A DNA stretch of 25,186 nt from Chromera velia (lineage: Eukaryota > Sar > Chromeraceae): contig JAHBMJ010001875.1 of NCBI GenBank assembly GCA_018398765.1, positions 1-25,186 on the forward strand, given 5' to 3'. A program made the translations under genes and the position numbers. Shown here piece after piece: positions 18,536 through 25,186 of this stretch (its first letter is position 1; every line of letters starts with the position of its first letter). The notes beneath the pieces were generated by a model. It had not been told where the DNA came from, did not search any database, and saw nothing but the letters and a program-made list of their open reading frames with translations.

Positions 18536-19332
18536 GTAAGTGGGAGCAGCCAGGCAGCCGGAAAGAAACAGACAAGGATGAGGGAGAGCAGACAGGCAGA
18601 CAGAGAAACACAGTTAGAATCGAGCGAGAACAGCCAGCCGGACAGAGAGAGTCAGACAGGGGCGAGTGAGAGCAGACAGGCAGACAGCAAGACACAGCCA
18701 GGAACGAGTGAGAGCAGCCAGCCGGACAGAGAGAATCAGTTAGGGGCGAGTGAGAGCAGACAGGCGGATAGAGAGACACAGCCAGGAACGAGTGAGAGCA
18801 GCCAGCCGGACAGAGAGAATCAGTCAGGAGCGATGGGGAGCAGACAGACAGACAGAGAGAATCGGCCAGAGGCAAGCGAGAACAGCCAGACAAACAAAGA
18901 GAAACAGACAGGGACGAGAGACAGAAGACAGGAAGCTAAAGAGCATACATCCACCGCTACAACTACTCATACGCCAAACCAGACAGGAAGAGAGGATAAC
19001 CCGATACACAAGATAGGTAGACAGGCAGCCGCCCTTTCATCATCTTCAGCTTCCTCCCCCATTCCATCCCCCCCTCCCCTCCTCTCCCTCCCCCTCTTCC
19101 CCCTCCCCCTCCTCCTCCTCCTCCTCCTCCTCCTCCTCCTCTTCCTCCTCCCTCCATGCCTCTTCCTCCTCGTCCTCCTCCTCATCCTCCTCCTCCTCCC
19201 CCTCCTCCCTCCACTCGGACCACCCCTCAGCTCGCCCACCTGCCCCACCCCTTGACGATTCGCACTGCACAGCATCGTCCTCTTCAGCCGCCTCCGCGTC
19301 GGCCCGAAACGGAAGCGACTGTTTTTTCACAG
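18536..19332 (+). repeat. Low-complexity insert splitting the reverse transcriptase: 42-bp minisatellite plus CCT tract; possible intron
   Basis: About eight 42-bp units (14 codons, consensus like SSQPDRENQLGASE alternating with SRQADRETQPGTSE) lie in about 18,560-18,910. An (CCT)n polypyrimidine tract covers about 19,050-19,215. The insert sits between RT motifs B and C, which in relatives lie close together. The frame is open in phase 2 to 19,255, but the downstream RT frame is phase 0. GTAAGT at 18,536 and GTGAGA at 18,666, 18,708, 18,750 and 18,792 are possible donors; TTTTTTCACAG ending at 19,332 is a strong acceptor. GTGAGA-to-19,332 splicing restores frame, while GTAAGT would need a later, weaker acceptor such as 19,388. 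Confidence 0.8.
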
Positions 19333-20972
19333 TGGATAGATGGAGTGCAGGGGTAGCAGCCGGAACGGAGAAGAAAAAGCAACAACAGCAGGAGCCCAAT
19401 CCCCCCCAGAGATACTGGCACCAGCTCTGGTATGTGGATGACGCATCCAATACTGGCTGGTTGCGCCAGCTGCGAGCATGGCTGCGCGAGTTAGTCAAGA
19501 GGGGGCCCGCGGCAGGGTATGTAGTGGAGGTGGACAAGTTGATCCTTGCAGTGCTCCCACAATTTGTACAGAAAGCCAAGGAGATTTTTGCAGAGTTCCC
19601 CGACCTGCAAATAGTAGAGGGGATGCGTCTCCTAGGGGGGCACGTAGGTATAGACGCACACAGAGAAGAATGGGTGCAGGAGAAGGTGAAAAAGTGGGCC
19701 GGAAGCGTGGAGAGAGTCGCAACAGCAGCAGAATTTGCCCCACACAAAGCATACGCAGCCTGTTCAAAATCCTTGCAACATGAATGGAAGTTTGTGGCGC
19801 GGGTAGTGCCAGGGGCGGGGGGACAGATGGGGCAGCTGGAAGGCACGATCGGAGACCGCCTCATCCCCGCCCTGATGAAAAGACAAGGGAACGGAGGGCT
19901 CCCCACCCAACATGACGTATGGCTGAGAGACGTTGCCGCCCTCCCGGTCCGACTGCTAGGCCTAGGCATCCCCAAACCCACCGAAACAGCGGACAGGGAC
20001 TACAAGACCTCAGCCACAGCCAGTGAAGCGATCACAGAGGCCATCTTTCGAGGAGAAGACATAGACGCAGACGAACACGTGAAGAGGGGGCAGAAGGCAA
20101 GGGCAGCCCACAAAGAAGCAGTAAAAGAAGCGGTAGAGAAGGAGTGGGAGAGGTTAGGCAGCCAGTCAGGACAGGCAGCCAGTGAGGACCAGTGTAAGGA
20201 AGTCAGGCAGTCAAAAGAAAAGAGGCAGTCAGGATGGCTGACGGCCACCCCCCTGAAGGAATACGGAATGAATCTCAGCCCAGACGAATTTCGAGATGCG
20301 ATGACAATCCGATACCAGGAGAGGGTAGGGGGGGAGAAGAGCAGATGTGAGGGATGTGGGGGAAGGTGGAGTCTGCAACATGCCCTTAACTGCCCAGTCG
20401 GGGGACTGCCGACGCTGCAACATGACGAAGTCAACCGTATGTGGGCGAGTCTAGCAGCAGAAGCATACCCCGCAGGAGCGGTCCACGCAAAGGAGCCAAT
20501 CATTAGGGAGGAAGGGGAGGTGCAGGGATGTCCGGCGCTAAGGGGGGATTTCCAAGTCCGGGGGGCCTATGCTCTACAAAGGCTGGCAATTTTCGATACC
20601 AGGGTGATAAACCCACACGCCGCTTCGAGGGAGAAGGTGACCTGGACTCAAGCCCTTAAAGCAGCAGCAGAAGAAAAGAAGAGGAAACATGGGCAGGCAA
20701 GTGCAGACAGAGGGTGCAACTTCACTCCACTCGTGAGTGCGGTCGACGGGACGATAGAAGGGGAGGCAAAGATGTTCTTGAAGAGGGTGGCAGAGCGACT
20801 GAGTGAGAAATGGGGGCAACATGTGAGCAAGACATGCGGCCGGATGCGAGCCCGACTGCAGATTGCCCACCTGAAAGCGGCAAGCGCGTGCATTCGGGGG
20901 ACCAGAGGAGTACAAGGGGAGGGCTGGGAGGAAGGAGGAGTAGGCAGTGCACTGGTTATGACTGAGGGGTAG
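19333..20972 (+). CDS. Reverse transcriptase C-terminal part with YVDD, zinc finger and endonuclease-like domain
   Basis: The open frame of 546 codons counted from 19,332 holds RT motif C, WYVDDAS at 19,428-19,448 (catalytic Asp-Asp). It then has the thumb-like stretch with [21 protein letters not shown] and [20 protein letters not shown], then [13 protein letters not shown] (about residues 205-216). A Cys-His cluster follows, C339-x2-C342-x7-H350-x3-C354, then QHDEVNRMW (363-371), RGDFQVRG (404-411) and [10 protein letters not shown] (419-428). This order, zinc knuckle followed by D-x15-D within DxRV, resembles the restriction-like endonuclease end of site-specific non-LTR retrotransposons; that assignment is by family resemblance. 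It then has [10 protein letters not shown] (464-473) and CIRGTRG (520-526). No stop or shift interrupts it, unlike the N-terminal part. It ends TAG at 20,970. Confidence 0.82.
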
Positions 20973-21160
20973 GAAGTACTTAGAAAATGCCGAAGAAGGC
21001 ACTCAGATAGAGGAGCGTCAAGTATGAGGTCGCATGAGAGAGAGAGCTAGTAGCGAGAGCAGTAACCAGGACAGAAGGAAGAGATGAAAGACGTATAGGC
21101 CAGATGCTAGGAACAAACTTTAAGTCAATGCCCTTCCAAAAAAAAAGAAAAGGTTCAAAT
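20973..21160 (+). other. Retroelement 3' tail with A-rich end
   Basis: Non-coding sequence after the TAG leads to an A-rich run with few G (about 21,137-21,152), a plausible remnant of a poly(A)-like 3' end. I could not identify a target-site duplication. Confidence 0.35.
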
Positions 21161-21304
21161 CTAAAAAAGTCTAGGAAAAAGTAAACCTGTTGAACTTGAT
21201 TTAAACCTGTTGGCAATGAACCTGGTGAACCTGTTTTGAACCATTTTTGAATATGTTTTTGAAAACATGCATACTAGACATGCACACATGCATGCGACCA
21301 GTAT

Positions 21305-23222
21305 TACATCTATGGGCTAAAGTAATAGTAGAATAGTGAGAATAGTCACTATTCTTATCTAAGCATGATGGATAGTAGGAATAGTCACTAGTCACTATTC
21401 CTAGTAAAGAATAATAATAGAATTTTTCACTATTCTGACTATTCTGATAGGTCCAGCCCTTCATACAAAACAAGTCACAATTCTCACTATTCTGAAAGGA
21501 ATAGTCACTATTCCAACTATTCCCACTATTTAAAAGAAAGCAAATAAATTGTTGTTCTAAGTCTAGAGTTGAAGAAATACATCAGATACTGTTATGACCT
21601 ACTCTCACGCTTTAAAAGAGGACGCAGGCACCATCTGACTCCAAGGAGGTGAGAGCTAGAAAGTTCTATAGCTAGACGTATGAAAGTCAGTCATTCTATC
21701 AGATTAATTAATTTGCTTACTACTCTAAAAGGCTGAGTCTGAAGCTTTTGAGAGCTTTTGCGCACGTCTGTCCTCCAAGGAGATCACGTAAGGGTGAGGG
21801 CCACGCAGCCAAAGGCCTTAGCTAGCGCAAACGAGACCTGGAATCGACTATTTCGATCCGAAGTATCGCTAGGGGGCCTTCCACGCCCGATCTCTTATCT
21901 GGATTCTTTTTGTACGTTTATAGGCATCTCTACTGTGTTTTTTCTTTGTAGTGCGTGTGTTTGTGTATGCAAGAAGGGTTAGATGAGATCTCAAAGAGGT
22001 TGAGTCGATCAAAGTTCATTGGAGGTGATGACTCGTCACGACTGAGAGTTGAAGAGGTCGATCATCCTCCACTAAATTTGGATGTGACTTAAACTATTCG
22101 GCTCTGCATTTTTTTTCTTTTATAATCGGCTAATTTCTGATTTTTGTGGAGCACCGCGCGGTCTTGACTGTGGCTTGCCACATGGAATCGGTTTCACATA
22201 CAGGGCCAAAATCGGCTTCTCGTGAAAGGCAAAAGAGATCATAGACTCTGAGGTGGGAATCGAACTCGGGACCTTCTGCTTCTCAGTCTGCCACCTGCTC
22301 TCACTTCATTCATTATGATTCTCTTGATGTCTGCCAAAGAACACAGACAGCAAAACATCTTAGAATGATTAAAGACTTAAGGTGCAGTCTGAGTAGACCG
22401 TAACAATACCATTTTGTACTTCATTTTCAGACTCGTCAGAAGAGGCTGCGCTTTCACTCATTTATTTTAGTTGAGGAATTAGAGGAAGCAAGAGACAATG
22501 TTTACCCTTCATATAGCAAGAATCTTCATGCAAAGTACTATATTTTTTGCATTCGCAAATCCCATTCAAGTAATCTTTACCCGTCATGTTGTTGATCGAA
22601 TTCTGTTGATGCCAGTCTGAGATGTGATTTACAACTGGAAGGAGTGACTGTCACGAAGGCGTGAAGAGCCCAGAAGAGCCCCGCTGCCCCAGCGCGATAC
22701 CATTTAATATCGCTTTTGGGTGAATTGGTACATCACTTCTAGATATCACTTAATAAATATGAGTTGAAAAAACTCTGAAGAAAGTGCCGAATTAAGTATT
22801 TAACGCCATTGAAGTGATATATAGCGATACATGGTGATCTATATATGATCTATTTATATAATCTGGACTGACTTCGACTCGGATCCTAAGTGTATTTCTC
22901 CTTCTATAAGAAGTTATGAAATAAACTTCAAGTTGCAATAGTTGGAATAGTGAATAGTCTACATTTCCCACTATTTTATTCCATCACAATTCTACTTTTT
23001 TTAATATATCAAAACATTCAAAAACAGATTAAACTATTTAGTTTTATCTCTCTGATTGTTTTAGAGATAAAATAAATTTTTAATAGATTTTTTTTATGTT
23101 TTACTAGTAGAATAGTGGGCTGGATAGTGGCCCTATTATTAATAAAAATAGTGATTTAAATTATTTTTACTACTCTGACTAGTGGTCACTAACTTTTAGC
23201 CCATAGAATGCCCATAGATGTA
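21305..23222. mobile_element. ~1.9-kb non-autonomous element with CATCTATGGGC inverted ends
   Basis: The left end reads TACATCTATGGGCTAAA (from 21,305). The right end reads GCCCATAGATGTA (to 23,222), and inverted it gives TACATCTATGGGC, with a second inverted ATGGGCTAAA just inside. Subterminal zones at both ends (21,320-21,530 and 22,935-23,190) are packed with GAATAGTG, ATAGTCACTATTC and CACTATT words in both orientations. TA next to each end could be a target duplication or part of the repeat. The interior lacks any transposase frame. The layout, short inverted ends plus dense subterminal repeats, parallels the element at 8,432-10,300 but the sequences differ. Confidence 0.7.
22244..22306 (-). 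repeat. tRNA-like fragment, probable tRNA-derived SINE or tRNA pseudogene
   Basis: On the minus strand the sequence reads GAGAGCAGGTGGCAGACTGA then GAAGCAGAAGGTCCC and AGTTCGATTCCCACCTC. The last part matches a T-arm/B-box (AGTTCGATTCC at 22,266-22,256) and the first a D-arm 3' side. The anticodon stem pairs poorly and the 5' acceptor half is not convincing, so this is a degenerate tRNA-related sequence and not a working tRNA. Confidence 0.5.
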
Positions 23223-24411
23223 GGATAAGCCTGGCCACTGCTAGCCAGGCCAGCCCGTGCCGCACGTGCCTTAGGATAAATAAGGAGCCGGAGCTGGATG
23301 TCTGATAACTTTAATAATAACTTGAAGCCAATTTATTAAATAACACTTGTCTTGAGCCATTTTAATCTATTAACACCTGTATTTTTGGCTGAACTCTCTT
23401 AAACGACGTGATGGTCGATACTGAGCAAACAAAGTGAAGAGAAAACGTTGAAGGTCTGGCAACAGTCTGTATGCTTGTTTATATATGTACTATGTGCATC
23501 TCTATAAAAATCAACGTACCAATAAGTAAAACGACGAGCCGAGACTTTAATGCTACAACGTACAAGTAGATGTTGTACACTCATAGTAACACACTCTTTC
23601 GCTTTTTGTACTTTGAGAAAGCTTTCTTCTTCTTCTAAGGATCGGACACATTCACCAAACTGACCGGTTATTCTAGAAATTTCAAAGACAAAATTTAATT
23701 CGTTTCCGGAAAAATCAAGCAGCACTGCTTATGGTGTTAGCGGTTCCGTCTACACCAGTGAACTCCTGAAGAGGATAAAGATAAACACGTTGATATGTAA
23801 AGGTATCAGACCACAAGGAAATAGATAGACGATCTTCTTATGTGTTTTGTGACTAGGTTTTATGATAGAGACTGTGTGGAGACTGAACCATTGCTGCATG
23901 GAAGTCTTAGATCGAATCGGATGTTCAAAAACAAGAAGCGGGCCGCCAAACGGCAAGCTTTTATAAAAGGACCTCATTTCAGAAGTGTATTCCTTAACTG
24001 GACCAAACTGAACGCCAATGATGAAGTGGCAAGCTTCAGTAGCAGAGTATAGATATTTTTTTTTGTTTGAAAAACATTTTGAATTGTAGTTTACATATAT
24101 GCATAATGATTGACTTCACGTTTTTCTAACTAATTCAGTTGAATCATTTCTTCTATTAAGCCCAGTCGCCGTCCTCCTCCGGTGTCTGGACAGCCACCAA
24201 GCCCCCCGCTGTCTCGAGTGATATCGCCTCCCTCTTTGTTGTACAACGTTTTCCTCTTGCTCTCCTGATGCATGCTGACGCCCCCCTAATAGCTGCGATC
24301 TGCAGTATGGATATCGCCGAATGACCATAACCTCAGTTGTGACTGACCTTCTAGCTGTAAGGGCTCAGAGTACATTGACCCGCCATCCAACCCGCCGCCG
24401 CATCTTAATGA
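23223..24411. other. Non-coding region between element and satellite
   Basis: A short stem (GCCTGGC..GCCAGGC) lies at about 23,229-23,250. A 70-codon ATG-started frame (23,840-24,052, plus) and a 108-codon non-ATG frame (23,725-23,399, minus) have no recognisable domain. Neither is supported as a gene beyond being open. Confidence 0.35.
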
Positions 24412-25186
24412 GAGATGTTTGCTAGACTATAAGAACGAATATCTAGCTATACACGAAGACAGAAATAAAGACTCACGATAAAATCGATCCGTAGGTCCTT
24501 ATTCCAGAGAAAGTCGTAACTGAGTGGCCAGCAGAGAGCCACTCCCAGAGGAAAAAACGTTCAATTCTAGCAATCGATCAAGACGAAACAATGAGAAATT
24601 TTGTGAGTCAAAAATGCATGCGAGAGGAGACGCCTGACGGAGTCCCTGCGTGCGAGAACCCCGGAAAGCCCCAAACGAGAAGTGAAAGAGTTCCAGGGAT
24701 GGCAATCACTTACATAAACAATCGGGACTCAGCGTGCGTCACTCAATGTGCAATCACTGACAGGAGAGGCGAGCCGGAATCAGTCAAAGAGAGAGAAGCG
24801 CATGGAAAGATGAATATCACGAGATGTTTGCTAGACTATAAGAACGAATATCTAGCTACACACGAAAACAGAAATAAAGACTCACGATGAAATCGATCCG
24901 TAGGTCCTTATTCCAGAGAAAGTCGTAACTGAGTGGCCAGCAGAGAGCCACTCCCAGAGGAAAAAACGTTCAATTCTAGCAATCGATCAAGACGAAACAA
25001 TGAGAAATTTTGTGAGTCAAAAATGCATGCGAGAGGAGACGCCTGACGGAGTCCCTGCGTGCGAGAACCCCGGAAAGCCCCAAACGAGAAGTGAAAGAGT
25101 TCCAGGGATGGCAATCACTTGCATAAACAATCGGGACTCAGCGTGCGTCACTCAATGTGCAATCACTGACAGGAGAGGCGAGCCGG
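24412..25186. repeat. 409-bp tandem satellite, continuing past the window
   Basis: GAGATGTTTGCTAGACTATA at 24,412 recurs at 24,821, and the sequence that follows is nearly identical to the window end (four or so single-base differences over about 366 bases, for example TATACACGAAGAC versus TACACACGAAAAC). Unit 1 is 24,412-24,820 and unit 2 is 24,821-25,186, cut by the edge. Identical 68-codon frames on the minus strand (24,705-24,499 and 25,114-24,908) simply reflect the repeat. Confidence 0.95.

Noticed and set aside
19046-19981. 311-codon minus-strand frame over the CCT tract and RT
   Set aside because: It is a shadow of the reverse transcriptase and the low-complexity GGA tract. RT motifs are clear on the plus strand.

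Overview
The window is eukaryotic nuclear DNA. It has spliceosomal introns (GTGAGT-type donors; polypyrimidine-(T/G)CAG acceptors, mostly followed by G), abundant CA/GA/CCT microsatellites, minisatellites, inverted-repeat transposons, tRNA-like fragments and a decayed reverse-transcriptase element. Gene density is very low. The style suits a repeat-rich protist or alga, for example an alveolate such as a chromerid or dinoflagellate relative. That placement is an inference from style and from the reverse-transcriptase family, not from a marker gene.

Left arm (1-3,674): a 38-bp minisatellite fills about 567-2,087, and a second array end with the same 3' flank lies at 1-139. Then follow a diverged direct duplication (about 2,450-2,990), a cluster of GC-rich TTCG hairpins (about 3,050-3,190) and a tRNA-like B box (about 3,236-3,275, minus strand).

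Gene (3,675-8,032, plus strand): the one convincing host gene, read here as eight exons. Exon 1 encodes an acidic, proline-rich region with several polyproline runs and three KSxPKPPPR(L/I)W repeats. The later exons encode Arg/Lys-rich helical sequence. With the chosen splice sites the coding sum is 1,836 nt (611 codons plus stop). One intron holds a long CA/GA microsatellite. No function is recognised.

Nested-transposon region (8,262-12,953): two copies of a ~390-bp repeat lie about 4 kb apart, and each is interrupted by a different element. Copy A carries a 1,869-bp inverted-repeat element flanked by AGTTTT. Copy B carries a 240-bp MITE flanked by TA. Each copy supplies the empty site of the other's insertion, so both boundaries can be set from this sequence alone.

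Middle (12,954-17,940): AT-rich sequence, two CA-microsatellite clusters, a tandemly duplicated block with 30-bp palindromes (15,301-15,782), a C-rich tract and diverged ~190/380-bp repeats. No genes are supported.

Retroelement (about 17,951-20,972, plus strand): a 5'-truncated reverse transcriptase with C-terminal zinc-finger/endonuclease-like domain. It has an in-frame TAA in the conserved QGDP motif. A ~0.8-kb low-complexity insert (42-bp minisatellite plus CCT tract) separates the QGDP and YVDD motifs, with a frame change across it that a cryptic intron could absorb.

Right arm (21,305-25,186): a second ~1.9-kb element with CATCTATGGGC inverted ends and many ATAGTCACTAT-like subterminal motifs, a tRNA-like fragment inside it, then non-coding DNA, and a 409-bp tandem satellite running off the window edge.
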